This document shows positions 46,396 through 60,059 of a DNA stretch of 64,000 nt, in pieces (positions within the stretch are counted from its first letter, which is position 1; the number at the start of each line of letters is the position of its first letter). The stretch comes from Apophysomyces variabilis (Eukaryota; Mucoromycota; Mucoromycetes; Mucorales; Mucoraceae): the NCBI GenBank assembly GCA_002749535.1, contig MZZL01000385.1:24805-88804 (forward strand), read 5' to 3'. The notes under the pieces were generated by a model. The model made no database searches. It was not told the DNA's origin and saw nothing but the letters and a program-made list of their open reading frames with translations. The position numbers and the translations under genes are program-made.

Positions 46396-49300
46396 TGAAA
46401 GGTTTATGCAGAGAAAAGCGCACGGTTGTATGTAATATGAGAGAGGGAAAAAGAAAGAAAGAATAAGAAGAAGAAGAGGGTAAGGTGTAGGACTATTTGG
46501 CGGATAGAGAAGAGAAGCGAAGTTTGGAATCAATTGTTTATATATGTATCCATGACTTAAAAAAAAAGGAAAACGCAAAGATTAAAAAGGAAATTTTGAG
46601 AAGACCAGAACCGTTGCAATGTTCCTAAAGCAATCTTCATGTCAAGTGCTATCCTAAAAAAAAGGGTTCGACGTCTTAAAGGGAGGTTCCCGTGTTAACT
46701 AAAAAGAATTGAGTAGGAAGAAAAGGCAAGTGGTAGAAAACGCGACGAATTCGAACCTTGAAGTCTCCGTTTGGTGACGGCAAAATCCGCTATTACAATT
46801 ACTGCCTAGTGGCTGGTGGGAGATTCGATTTGGTAATCTTGACGCACAAAAGTTTCCCTCGCATTTTGCAGCAGTAAGTTTTCTTACTCCTAATTCTCTC
46901 TTTCTCTTTGTCTCTCTTTCCTAATTGTGTTACTCGTTGTCACTCGATTTCCGGCACGAACAAAAGAGTGTCTTCCGTAAAAACTTGCTTTAAACTTGAA
47001 AAATTCCTCCTTTTGACGTACATATGGATCCTCCCTTATTTCCATTCTAATGATGTAAAATCACGGAGACACATTATTCTATTTTTTCTTTATTTTTTTT
47101 AAGTTTAAGTATCGTTCAACTTGGTGATCGAGATCGATATTGACATTTAAGTCAAACCTTGCTGACATTGTTGCTATCACTTTCCGATTCCAGAAATACA
47201 GTTGCTGTACTACTTGAATTTATAGTCACATTTCGATAGTTCGTAACGAAATGCTTCCCCTATGTAAAACGCTTACGTGTCAACCTCTGTATGTATAAGG
47301 AAAACGGTGACCCGAACGCCTCTCCCATTGATACGTTGTTCATGTGGGACGGTAAGAGATTATCCTAGCAATTCTGCAGGAGTACATGTGCTGAAGATGG
47401 TTGCGGTACGATTGTTGTTTAGACCAATACATGAATGTTTGGTCTAATGTCTGTACGAACTCCACATATTTACGAAAAGCCTGGGGACACTCTGCAAATA
47501 TTTTCATGACAATTGTCAATGTCAACATAAAAGCCTATACACCTATCGTTAGATTAAAGGCTGTAGATATGTGCGGCATATATACTAAAACTAAGCTTGG
47601 ACATCTTGAACTGGCCGCCCGACAGCAAAGCTCTCCTAATTGTGGATGCTGTTTGTCGCCGGAAAGCAATGTCCTAAAGGAGAAAGGGGTGCTTGATCCA
47701 TAATTAATATCACTGTAATGGCCATGCCCTACGTAATGAACGTTCGACGTGCTTGTTTTGTAGATCGACTTTCCCATATGGTGGTTGATCGTCATAATAC
47801 TTAATTTGCGCACTTGTTGGCCGCCTTTTTCCTCTTCCAGTTTCCTGGAAATGGCTCGACGGGTAAGGTACAATGATAAAAAAAAACTTTCTCAAGAAAA
47901 ACAGAGGATATCTTACATCTGCTCTTAACAATAGGCATTTACATGGGAAAGCGGAGAAATGCTTCGTTGGTGCATCATTCGATATGTAATAGGGAATTAT
48001 TTCTAGACGCACGACGTACGAAGCACGCTTATAGTGACTTACTAGTGAAGTAACATTATTGCACGTAATTTTTCCTGGGTGTTAGACAATGAAAGCTACT
48101 AGTGCAGCTTTTTTCTTTTTTTAAAACAAAGAAGGTGCACGAGAATAAGGAGTATTATCAAGGAAAAAGTAAACTACTTGTGGTTCTCACGTTTTAAACC
48201 TTCCGTGGTAGGATTTGCGGTTACCCCCATTATTCTAGTTTTTATCCTAGGCCCCTTTTGTTTCCATATATGGCATCGTGCGATCGAATCCAGGGCTTAA
48301 ATGAATGATCGAACGAAAGTGATCAGGAACTTCAACCTATTTCTGCGGTGTGTGAACAAATCTCATTTCTTTGTGACGTAGCTCATATATTAATAAGTTA
48401 AAGTTTTTTTTAATTCGTCACCGTTTTATGCCTTATAGAAGAACAGCCCACGATCCAGTCTCACCAAAGATGCAGGTTCCTGACCTCTTGAACCTAGTAT
48501 GAGCAAATCCGTAGTAAGTTAGTATATCTGGACACACTTTCCAAGCGTATTAGTCAAGCTATAAATGGCTTCGCAAATGAACAGATATATGTTTACTGTC
48601 AAAGTAGTATGGTCTATCTGAGGAAAATATTGATCTGCTTTTACTCAGCTCCCTGGCAAGAATAATTTGTTCTTCCCCCCCCTCCCTTTGCATCACAATG
48701 ACATGATTTAGTTGTGCAAAAGAAAACTGGCCAATGCCCCCTCTATTGTTCCCTGGGAGTCCGCTTCCGCTTCCAATGAAATAGAATGAGTTGTGGAACC
48801 TGGGGCATCTGTGGCCCGGCGCTTCTGCCTTTAAACATTTCTCCTGCCACATCTTAGAATTTTACTGCTTGTACAAGCTACCAATGATAAGGTAATAATA
48901 GGAAAGAGCTCACCTGCAGCATGGAGGTGCTTGCATTTACGGAATTTTGTACCTTTTAAATACTACTTATTTTGCGCTGATTGGCAGGACAGAATTACCT
49001 CGGTTGAATACGTATTTCGTACCAATTATGAACGGAAACGTGCGCTGAGTTTACGATGCAGGCCACTAAAGGAGGCGTTGTTTATCATTTGTTCAAAAAG
49101 AAACTTTCTTCGTTTCACTCAGCGTACCCTTCACATAAAGGATGCCCTATCTTTGTACCAGCTCCGTAGTTGTCCTACTGTGAAACATTGATTCTTGCGA
49201 GCTTTTATTCCTGTGTTTTTTTTAAATATTAAAACACTCACCATTTTCTTATCCACCACACTAATTGACCGATTTTTCATGATGAGAGTTATCTAGATTG

Positions 49301-50663
49301 AAATATTAACATTTTCGCTAACATATTGCTGTTCTCCAAAACTTTTCCAGTAAGCAGCCTCTTTTGGTTACAGATACATAATTATTCGCGTCTTTGGGCA
49401 TATGCTTTAGCCTGCATTGTACTAAGTCCAAAATTTACTTGGGTTATGCCAGTAACCATCTATCGTACACTTGATAACTGGAAACGGTCGCCTCCATGCG
49501 CAGTATTACTTCTCTTTATGTTTATGCGTTGCCCATATGTTACATCATCCCAAGCAATCTATAGAGTGTTAACCTTAGAAAGGCCATGCTAAGTAATGCT
49601 TTATATTAGTTTAGTGGTTAGAGCTGATATGTTTCTGGAATTCTAACTATTTTCAACCCGTTGGGATAAGCATGAAGGAGAGCTACACCAGCGTACAGAA
49701 CTCATGTCCGTTTATAAATCTCAGGTCAAGCTGCCGAAATGAATGAAAGAGAAACAGTAATCGCATAAGAGACAGCGTTTGTGTAAAAGCTGGTTTATCC
49801 GAAATCTATGAAGTTCAACGCAATATGGCTCTTGTCCATTAGACCAATCTATTTATTCAGCTGGCTCCGTTCAGCTCGTATCAACAAACTATACCTTTCA
49901 ATTCAGTTTGTGGTTACGCATTTCATTTCTATTACGTACAAAACAAGACGGCATGAACATTGTCAACAAATTTACTTAAATGAAGAACAGGTTTCGGATG
50001 TGAGACAGTACTGATAGTTACCCCTTTTGTACATTTCAGGGATAGACATCATAGGTTGTATTGTGTTTTATTTTCCATGTAGATCTTCAATTACCAATGG
50101 ATTCAATATATCTGTTCAGTCTCAAATATGGACAGCGCCTTGATATTTCGACATCATTGACCAGCATCAAACCGAATTGATGGCACTGGATCATACTATA
50201 TCATCGATCTCTCAATTTACTCATCCAATAAAGAGTAATATAGCGTTTATTATGAGCATGACGCTTGTATAACTTGGCATAATGAGATTTGAGCAAATCA
50301 TAGATGTGCATTCATTGACCAGGATAGCTCAATATCAACCGCTTAGCCATTACCTATGCTATGGAAGTCTAAGCAGTGGATGAACCGAATACCATCTTTG
50401 TTAATGGAAGAGATAGCCATCAGTAACTGCAGTTGCAGCGCAGCTTCCTTGACGTCATTGGAGTGTGATGAACCTTTGCAAAGTCCTTTTTTGGATGATC
50501 CGTAGTGGACACAGTTTACAGATATGACGTAAAGTCATTTTAGCCTTTCTTTTCTGAAACAGCAGAAACCTCTTAGTGGGCACATCTTTTTGTTCAAACT
50601 GAGTTATTCAGGCCAACCACCCCAAACTGCCTGCATCGCAGGGAATTTCGAGTCGCTCTCTAA
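46396..50663. other. Long intergenic region upstream of the histidine kinase gene
   Basis: About 4.3 kb. The left part (46396-46600) is the pyrimidine-rich leader and promoter of the CreA-type gene. A minus-strand frame at 48559-48852 translates with GHRCPRFHNSFYFIGSGSGL and could be a transposon remnant, but no family is recognised. Frames at 47401-47703 and 49326-49592 lack motifs. Sequences reminiscent of tRNA boxes near 46740-46830 and 49608 do not fold into a tRNA. Confidence 0.45.
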
Positions 50664-53600
50664 ATGGATTTTACACATGTGAATGGCAGGATCAACCATA
50701 CCTCATCAGCATCGTTTCTACGCGAATCTGTTGATTCAACAAGTGCAATCCAAAGCATTCTGAAAACAACCTTTCCTCTTGTCGGTAAGAGATTTTTTGA
50801 CCGCCTGATACAGGAGATAGCCTGTTATACGCAAGCCCAGGTTGTGTTGCTGCAGCAGTTTATGACAATCGAAGAGCTTAAGCTCGCACAAGAAAGACAC
50901 GCACAGAGCGAAGATTACAAGCAATACAAGCTTGTTTCCCATAAATCCGCATATGCCGATGCTACGCTGCAGACAGGATTTTCTTTTCCACATGCGAATA
51001 AGACAAATATCGTAACTTCATCCGTCAACGATGAATGTGAGACATTCGCGTCAAATGATCAGGTCCTGCTAAATGTTTCATGTTATTCAGATATACAATC
51101 CGACTCCTTGTGAGTTTAAACGATAAAGCTTGTTGAGTGAACAAATATCGGTTCTGATCAATACCCATAGGATGGTCAATTCCGCTGTACCGATCTCCCT
51201 ATTACAGGACAGTCTACATAAACAGACTGTCCTTAGTGGAGGACTTCACTACGTAATTCAGGCCAAGCCGCTAATGCAAACGTCAATGTATCCACCGTGC
51301 TGTACATACATAGGCCTGCGTCTGGACTCTCCAAGTGAAGATCATGTTACACACCCCTTAGGTGTTTTGTGCATAATGGACATTAAACCAATGAGCGCAG
51401 AAAATCTAACCTTGGCAACACGAATAATGGACGCTGTACAATTACGTTTAGCCTGTGAGCTTGAAAGACACAGGAAAGAAGAACGTTTAGAAATAGCAAA
51501 GGATGCAGCAACACAAGATGCAGAAAGAAAGCTAAAATTTCTAGCAGACATGAGCCATGAAATAAGGTTCGCGCAATCAACCAATCCATTGAATCCGGCC
51601 ATTTAATGAATAACTGGCAGGACACCGATGAATGCAGTCATTGCTTTGACAGATTTGATGCTACAGGAGAGGTCCAGCTTAAGCGAAGAGCAAACAGAAC
51701 ACTTGCAAGTTATCCAAACAAGTGGGCACCATTTATTAACGGTAAACATAATAATATGAGAAAGGCTACGAGACTAACTAATTAAAGCTTATTAATGATA
51801 TCTTGGATATATCAAAACTTAACCATGATCCAAGATTCAAGCTTGAAAAGCGTCGATTCAGTCTGAGAAAATGCGTCAAAGGTACAAAGTAAAACTTTTA
51901 CACAGACAAACGATGTTTATGCACCATAGACACCCTTCATATGGCTCGGCATCAGGCATCTATGAATCAACAAAGCAAGCTTGTTCACGTTGCTGAAGTT
52001 TCTTCAGTCCTGGATGATAAGGAGCCTCTCAGCAAAGCAATCGCTCATTTACAAAATATCGGTGCGCTCTTATTACCTAGACATCCGTGTAAAACCGTAT
52101 TGCCACTTCTATGGAGTATTGAACCTGATGTACCAGATTCCGTCGTGGGAGATACAATGCGGTTGACACAGATCATGCTAAACTTATGTACAAACGCTGT
52201 TAAGGTAGACGTTCGAACAAGCTCTTGCTAACTATTCTAAGTTTGCATATTTCAATAGTTCACAACGGAAGGCGGAATCTGTGTCCGAATAAAGAGATAT
52301 GCACCACCAGCACCCGGTCAGTCAATATCATTAGCTCCCGTGAGATTTAAGCAGCGATATGATGCTAGGGAAGAAACTATATGGACCCGCACAATGCTTG
52401 AGGATAACATAATTGATCAGCAGCAAAATGATCAAAATCATCATCTTTCTGAGACCGTGGACAGAAACGATGCCTGGTGCAACGAAAAAGTCTTCCTTGA
52501 AATTTCCGTTACGGACACTGGTATTGGTATCCCAGCTGACCGCCTTCCGAGACTTTTTACGTCATTCTCGCAGATCGATATTTCTACCGCTCGGCGATAT
52601 GGTGGCACAGGATTGGGTCTAGCAATTTCGAGCACCCTGGTCAACCACATGGGCGGTGGTCTATGGGTAGAATCAGATGAAGGCGTAGGATCATGCTTTG
52701 CTTTTGTGCTGCCCATGGAAGTCGCATCAGTTCCAAAGATTACAACCTGCAACAACTATACCAGGGACGATCATGATGTTAGGAGCCTTCCATCTTCTCC
52801 AAGCACAATTGCGTCCGGCTACAGTGTATGTGACGTAAATGAAGAACTTCCTGGCGTTTCCTCGAAAGTGGAAGAACCCATTCCGCTTGGATTATCAGAC
52901 TCCATGCGCTTTGACGTTAGCAATCAATCAGTCAAAACATCAAATGCTTCGGAACAGCCGGAAGGAATAAGACTGCACTGTGATACGAATCATTCGAGTA
53001 TATTGTCGGTGTGTCACTTACCGAATGCAGAACTTCCATTATCAGCAAGTCATTCAGGTGAGCACACCACTTTCAAGAAAGTGTCAGTGAATAGGACGTA
53101 CGGGGTCGTATCCAACCATATTCATACTACAAATGTGTTGCAAGTCGAACCAACGCCGCAGAACACTCAAAATATTAACCCTACGGATATTCTGCCAGAG
53201 TCAACAGGCAGCATACATGAAGAGGAAGAGCTGCTTGCAAGACAACCTATGAATATTATGCTTGCGGAAGACAATATATGTAAGTATGACCTGAAACTAC
53301 AGGGCCGCTAAATGTTGCTTGGTTAGTGAATCAGAAAATTGCAATGGCTATCCTTGGACGACTAGGTTATAAGAACATCACAATTGCCAACAACGGTCGG
53401 GAAGTACTTCAGTTGATGCACACAATGAAATTTGACTTGATCATTGCAAGTACTCCGTACAATCGATGCATGCTAACTGTTTTGCGACATATAGATGGAT
53501 CTGTGGATGCCAGAAATGGATGGTTTTGAAGCGACACAGAAAATTATGGCGGCCAGATGTGCAGGCGACTCCACCGAAAGCGGCTTATTGAATGCTTCGG

Positions 53601-53848
53601 AGGTATATATCATTGCTCTAACGGCGTCGGCTTCCATACAGGACCGTCAGACATGCATTGACGCTGGAATGGACGATTTCCTTAGCAAGCCCTTTACCTT
53701 GACGGAAATGCGGTCTGCTCTGAACAGAAGTATCATCAGTAAGCGAAAGAAAAGAAACAAGCAACACAAACAAGCGTTCCAGGGAAGTTATTCAATACCA
53801 AACATCGATAATGAAATTTGTGGTAATGGAAATAGCCCTACCCATTGA
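50664..53848 (+). CDS. Soluble hybrid histidine kinase with N-terminal GAF-like region and C-terminal receiver
   Basis: Two-component sensor kinase, predicted cytoplasmic since no transmembrane helix is seen. The N-terminal about 290 residues look GAF-like (ending [17 protein letters not shown]) and are followed by a coiled linker. The H box is spliced, [21 protein letters not shown], with the phospho-acceptor His. The ATPase domain shows [30 protein letters not shown] and [11 protein letters not shown] long Ser-rich linker leads to the receiver: [20 protein letters not shown], the phospho-acceptor Asp in [17 protein letters not shown], and the conserved Lys in FLSKPF. Introns are all phase-consistent, including one that begins GC rather than GT (53446-53494). 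The start is the first ATG of the open frame. All catalytic boxes are intact. The signal sensed is unknown. Confidence 0.92.
53446..53494 (+). other. GC-AG intron inside the receiver domain
   Basis: A 49-nt intron with donor GCAAGT, branch-like TGCTAACTG and acceptor CATATAG separates FDLII from [10 protein letters not shown]. Without removal the frame breaks and the phospho-acceptor Asp is lost. GC-AG introns are a rare natural class spliced by the major spliceosome, usually with an otherwise strong donor, as here. Confidence 0.85.
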
Positions 53849-56800
53849 TCATCTAATGCATTTGAACATTTATACCGTACGTCATATTTAAATCATACCT
53901 TGGAAGTAAAGCTGTTGACAGATGATGAAATCCCTCGTCTTGCCCCATGTATAACCTCTCGAACAAGTGAATTTACCCCCAGAATGGCAATGGATTTCGC
54001 GCATCAGCTATCAAATAAATTTCATACAGTCTAAGAGAAGTTATCAGCCCGCTATTCTCGATGAGAAATAAAAAAAAATTGTCTGCAACATGGGTAAAAG
54101 AATTTGAATTTCCTGAAACAGTCGTTGAAGCAGTATGATAAAGAATATAACAGCACAGACATGTGAAGGAATGTATGTAAGATAAGAATTACTAGTTTGA
54201 TGTCTTCTAGTTGGTGATAGTCAAAATTAATCGACACTATACTGTTGATGAGGATAGCAGCACACTAGGTTATTCTGTGACGTACGTTGAAAAATTGTTT
54301 GCCTATGTTTATTGGATAAATATATGCCATATTTTTGTAATGCAAATAAAGTCATGCTTGATTGAATGCTTGCTTAAACAAATATGCGTATGGAGCGCGT
54401 GTGAAGACGAGAAAAGGGATATGGTGGTGGAAAGCTATACAAGGCCTCAAAATAACTTGGTAAGTTACTGGAGGCCTAATATATATGGAGAATCCACGGA
54501 AAGATCAACTAAGGCAGGTAAGCCTCTGATATCATTTTTAAGCTCATCAGGCTTGGATAAGTGAAGAAATCTCAGACAAAGGGTCTCTCAGATCAGGCTA
54601 GCCTATTCTAGGCGGAAGTCAGCTATTGAACCTGCAGAGGCCTCATTAGATTCTTAATGAATTTTAGCCTCTGTTGTAATTTGCGATGGAACCTCTACTG
54701 GCTCCTGTGTTCGTACGATGCTGGGTTTATTGTTACTAGAGGGCATTCTTTCGGGTAATTCCTTACCTTCGCATAGCAAAAGCCTAGCATACCAGAATCT
54801 CAAGCATCTGTCCAGTGGAACGCCAACAGAGAAAAGCCTCCCTTAAAGATATAAAATCGGCGACTCTTAGTTTAGCTGGTATATCGGCCTATCCAGAAAT
54901 TTCTGCATCTTACCTGGCGTATCAAACGCGGCTACCTTGGATCTGAATTTAAATACTTCAACAGTTTTCCAACCGTTCTATCGAACTAAAACACTATCTT
55001 TGTTCGCTATACTTACCAGCCATTGGGTACATTCCCAGGTCAATTGCATGATCTTGCTATAAGCAATGTTGCTAAGGTGCACGTCACCATGACAGGGAGG
55101 AACGCCATTATACATTTCAAATAAGTGAGTAGTTGGATTAGTAAAGTTGAGGTCACTATGTCTGGTTGTATGGCAAAGATAAGCAAAAAGTCCCATATTG
55201 CGTTCGCCAGCAGACACAGTTACTGCGTGGCCATCAGTGCCCGCACTGGCACAACACAAAGGGACAGCGACAGAGCAACCGGCTTAGATAAGGTAAATTC
55301 ACAATTAAAGTCATAGCAAGCCTCTTCTAATAATGATGATCGCAGTGATTAGCCGGATCGTAGAAGCTATAACTGAGGTCGAGCTTCAGATAGATGAAGA
55401 CAGAGGGAGATTGCGAAGACTCGAAGAAATTCCATATATGCTACGACGAATGTATGAATATTAGATTGTTGCACATACTGAATTCATGAATTAAGTTGCA
55501 ACGCAGAATAGAAAAGCCTTTCGTTCATTCTATCATAGTAACAGGTCAGAAAAGGAGAAGCGCACCCAAAAACATCGTACAGATATTGTATACTGTCGTC
55601 TTGAAACAATGGAGCGAAGATTTATAGCAGAGGATGGCGAGACTAGTGAAAAGAAGAAAAGCCGAATGGTGGTGTGTATCAAAGCAGACGGTAATGGAGT
55701 CGGGTCACAAATAGGGGGATACATGAGAGGGGAGGAAAGAGGATGAGGAGGATACAGCCGGGGTAATGCGACGATAAGGATCATAAACGAAAAAATGACT
55801 TAGCAGACCTGCTCGATTTGCTTTTCTCAGCTGCAACGTCCAAAGAGATCCAAGGTTGCTAACGGAAGAAAGAAGCTGGTCTCGGTGAACTGTAGTTTAT
55901 TATGTATGAATTCGGATTTTCCTTGCTATATGTTACGGGAGTGACCACAACAAACCGGGATGTCAAGGCTGCTAACTGTATAGCCATTGCTGGTATCAGT
56001 CGAATTCTCACAGATTCCACTTTGCCTCCATTTGATCAGAAAAACGGTCAATTCAACACTGTTGATTTTCCTTTATACCCTGTTCCACCGGTATACGGTG
56101 CGATAGCAGTCCCCCTTGTATAACGGGAATACTCTCGGGGTAAGTAAAAAGATATCCCACATACCATTCCTATTTACTAACCATGAACCGGATTTTGCTT
56201 TGGACAAAATTTTTGTTTCACTTCTAGCTCATACATGTCTATAGCTTTGAATCTTACATTATAGCGGCTAGTTTTCTATCGTGGCTAATATCATGGTCAA
56301 ACCGTTACGCAAAGATTCAAATGGAAAAAAAAGGAACAGACATAAAGAAATATCATTAGCGGTTGCCACGAGCTCGCTGCGCTGGTTTATCTTCGCTATC
56401 ACTGCGCCCGAAAGGCAGTTTTAGTAACTTTCTAGTACCCTAGAATGTCTCTAAAATTTTAGTCTGGGGTTTAATATAGTTGCATTTAAGGAACCACGCT
56501 AGTGCTTAATTAAGGTTATTAATATTTGATCTACAACAAAAGCTCTTCCATACAACAAATTTGAAGAACACCGTCTGGGTATTTGGTCCAACTCCATTTC
56601 TCCCATTCAACTCAGGCTCAGCAGTTCCCGTTCACAGGATATTCTTTCACGTTGCCGCTGTCAGTTACAGGCCGCAAAGAGCAAGGATTCCACAAGATAC
56701 TTGTCATTCCTTTGCCAAAGAAACAAATCGATTAAATAAAATAAAGTTTAAAGACAAGAAGTGCTTCTATATATACTTAACGTCATATCTGTTTCTCATG

Positions 56801-57980
56801 TTAATTGCTTCTGTATTGACTAGAATCTTATTTTACTTTAAGGACATCTCCATCGCGATAACAGGATTGTGGAAAATAGACGATGGGTATTTGCTAAGCA
56901 AATGGGAAAAACTAGCAACACATCCCATAAACGAAAGCAATGTCCATATCAGGGAAATGAACTTCTGGTGATGCTGTACACATCTTTAAGAAAAAATCCC
57001 GCAGTTGTTTGTTACAGTATGTAAAAACCATTACGCGCATTCACTTTTCGGTTGATGGCAAACTTATCATGGACAGGGATGATAAGTATTCTGAGGCTAC
57101 AGCAATACAATGTTCCGTACGATCCATTCTAACAAGATACATATAATGAATAATATAATTAGCAGAAGCACAATACGATTGCGATTTTAAGAAGAAAAAA
57201 ATTCAAAGAGAAAGAAGAAAGGAAAGTCCGATAATGAGAAGGAGTAATGGGCTTAGATTTGTAGGTACAGTGGCAAGACGGTCATTGGGACGGATGGTTG
57301 TGACAAATTGATCGTATTATGGCACAAGGCACTAACTTTTTTCTATATTTTTCTACAAACAAATATTTTATTTAAAAGGGAACCTATGTTTTTCTCTGTT
57401 GCTTTATCCGAACCATTTCAACTTTATCTCGATACCCACCGAAAAAAACGTATCCAAAGCCATGCCATTCGTCCTTCGCATCACATATGACGATGGCACT
57501 AGCAAGGACATCATTCTTCTCACAGTACCCAAACCGCTCTTGCCCTGTTATTGGACAATAAAAGAGTTCTTTGGGTTATACTATCCTCCTGAATTTGATC
57601 GGCCAAGAATCCGAGATCAGTCCTCAAATTAGCGATGAAACTGAGAATCTGACGAATAAAAGAAACCAAGGCTCCCGTAACATGTCTGGATAGGACATTT
57701 CAAACTAATTTTGATGGTTTTGGAAGTGTTTTACACTGCAAGCAATGTATGATGCGGATAAGGCAAAGGTTTAGATAGGTTAAAGGCAGCTCGTTCAACT
57801 GTATCTTCAATAATGATCCTAACAATATCGAACACAACAAATCCTTACAGAGTTTATAGTCTGTATCGCTTACAACAAGTCCCAAAAGAAAACACTTTGA
57901 CATTGCGGATTTTCACAAACGGTGTATTTATGTCTAGACTTTTTCGCTAAATACTTTAAGGCACAGGATGATTGAGACTG
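53849..57980. other. Gene-poor region
   Basis: About 4.1 kb without a supported gene. A plus-strand frame from 56561 to 56971 has a hydrophobic segment (FYIYLTSYLFLMLIASVLTR) but begins without ATG and has no family likeness. A small ATG frame at 57463-57632 (56 codons, with RITYDDGTSKDIILLTVPKP) looks protein-like but is unrecognised. Minus-strand frames at 54978-55259 and 55533-55784 are probably chance. No RNA genes seen. Confidence 0.4.
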
Positions 57981-57983
57981 GAT

Positions 57984-58125
57984 TGATATCTAGCGTCTCG
58001 GTAAATTTTTTGGTGGTTTCCGGTTAAAATTTGGTTGTTTTAGCGAAATGACCAAAAAACCACCAGAATCAAACCGAAACCCATCAGGATCTACACTCAA
58101 AGCAATCAGAATGCATCTAAAATGG
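57984..58125 (+). repeat. Foldback-like AT-rich element (copy A)
   Basis: The stretch begins near CTCGGTAAATTTTTTGGTGG, continues TTTCCGGTTAAAATTTGGTT and then returns with ACCAAAAAACCACCAGAATC and AAACCGAAACCC, so its two halves are imperfect inverted repeats around a short centre. Its outer part resembles, in inverted orientation, the sequence ending at 60315. The two may be copies of one miniature inverted-repeat element family; the boundaries are uncertain. Confidence 0.4.
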
Positions 58126-58169
58126 CCAAAATACACCCAAATTACAGCCAAAATACAGCCAGAAATTAG
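58126..58169 (+). repeat. Four tandem 11-bp units
   Basis: Units CCAAAATACAC, CCAAATTACAG, CCAAAATACAG and CCAGAAATTAG follow one another without gaps, the last one diverged. The strand is almost free of G. A short minisatellite adjoining the foldback-like element. Confidence 0.7.
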
Positions 58170-60050
58170 TACATATTTTATTAAAACGATCCAAAAAGAC
58201 CAGACTACATCAGATTATTTGGTCTACTCTTATTAAAGTTTGTATTGATTGATAAATAGGTTATTAACAAATCGCAGATATTTTATAGAAAGAAAAGATA
58301 AAAACATCTTTAACATACCTTATTCTTCGTTGAAAATACAATTGACACTATCTCAGAAATTACTTACTGCTTTGGATAGTCCATATACCATCGTTAACCT
58401 GCCTAGGCTTTAGACCAGGTAGACTGCGTAGTGCATTGCAGCTGTGCTTGGGAGCGTCCTACGGATTGATATGTTAATAGATAATACGTAGAAATTGTCA
58501 AGCTACTCACCGCTTGTCTCTTTTGTTTTTGGGCCACGCATTGCCCAACGCTTTCCCTTGCCTTTAAATACTCGGTTTGCCTCACTGTGAATATATCAGT
58601 CATATTAGCTAAAGAAAAAATCATTAGCGGCGACTCATCAGTATGGCTTTATTGTACCAGATTTTCATTCACCAAATGTTTGGCAAGCCAACCACCAACA
58701 CAGAAGTGAAATGGAAGACCAAGGTTAACGTCAGCTGGATTGACGTCTGAAACAATGCTGCCTTGGTTGATCTAATCAGATAGCTCCAGTTCGGAAGCAC
58801 AACAACCTTTTCTTGGAATGATTCAATAGTCTTGACACAGTTCCATTTGACCCACCTGCTGATTCTACGGCGCACTTCGTTCACAGCTGGCATAGGCATG
58901 CTGTTGTCAAGGTGTACTAAGAATCGCTATTGCTCTCAAGGTCCGAAGTCATATTCCCGAGATACTTTTGGATAAAGACAACGAAACCCTCAGCGACAGT
59001 CGCAGCCGCCTTGCCTTCATCCTTGTGTTTTTCCATTCTAAAATCTCTTGGACCTGTGTCCTGATGACGCGTTTCTTTTGTGGCATTAATATGTTTTAAT
59101 TGCTCGAATATCAGAACTCGGCTTTCCTTTATCTCTTGAACTCATCACACATTTTCAGTTTGTCTCATTGATCTCCTTCAGCGCGTTTCTGTTGTTATTG
59201 ACAGTATTACAGTTGGAATTATTTGGGCGTTCATAATGGAGAAACTCCTATGGTACATGCGTTGTTAAGTAGCACTGATACCTAAATAACTTGGAAACAA
59301 TGAAAGAAAGAAAAGGAAAAAGTTTATTTTGGCGCTGTCCTTTTTTTTCCATATATAAACTCGTCACAACAATGTGGATAAAATCTGTTGATGATCTATG
59401 CCATAATCTAAACTGGGTACATAGATTACGTCCTCAGGTCTACAAACCATGTTTCTTCTCTTTTTGCTCTTTCAGAGATTGCGTTCAGAGTTTTCAAGGT
59501 AGTAGGAGGTCTATGGTATGCTGAAAAGGCATTTCACGTAAAATATTTTGCATCTGCTATATATCAATATTTTCTATTGCTGCATCTTTGCTTAAATGTA
59601 AGACTACTTAGTGTCCGTTTATGGTTACGGTTTTTGTACGGATGGCGCAAAGATGTTTACCCGAGACGGATTGTTCGCCAAACATGCCCGCGCCCAAAAG
59701 CGCAGCTTGGTGAAATTAGGCTTGCCGGTAGACGAAAGGCATGGAGTAGTTTCAGAAGTCAGCAAGTCTTTCAAAGAAAAACGTTCTTTGGCGAAGTTTT
59801 AATTTTTGTCCCCTCACAGCACCGCCAGCACCAAGAATATACTATATTACCTGCGCTTACACATAGATATCGTTACGGTTAATGGGTTTTCGTTTGGTTT
59901 ATCAAAGACGAAGGAAGGATTATGCCATAAGAGAGTATTGCTTTGAAAGCGGTGCTGGTCTCGTTCCTTTCATGGGCCACACCAAACAATGCTTATACAT
60001 ATACGTAGTATGACTATACACCCATACATTTGGGGAATAGTGCTCTTCCT
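58170..60050. other. Gene-poor region with one coding-like remnant
   Basis: Minus-strand frames at 58403-58624 and 58669-58899 are open but unrecognised. Around 59611-59802 the plus strand reads GYGFCTDGAKMFTRDGLFAK followed by a Lys/Arg-rich helix-like segment and a stop; it looks coding but has no ATG start and no known family. The region seems to be a graveyard of decayed sequences left of the pogo element. Confidence 0.35.
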
Positions 60051-60059
60051 CAATGAACA

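Noticed and set aside
46396..46578. N-terminal extension of the CreA-type protein
   Set aside because: The extension is hydrophobic, T/C-rich leader-like sequence and is not found in the family; ATG 46395 directly precedes the finger region.
46735..46835. tRNA-like T-arm sequence near GAATTCGAACC
   Set aside because: No matching acceptor stem, D arm or anticodon arm could be formed on either strand.
49605..49680. tRNA A-box-like TAGTTTAGTGGTTAGAGC
   Set aside because: No B box (GGTTCGANNCC) at the right distance and no cloverleaf.
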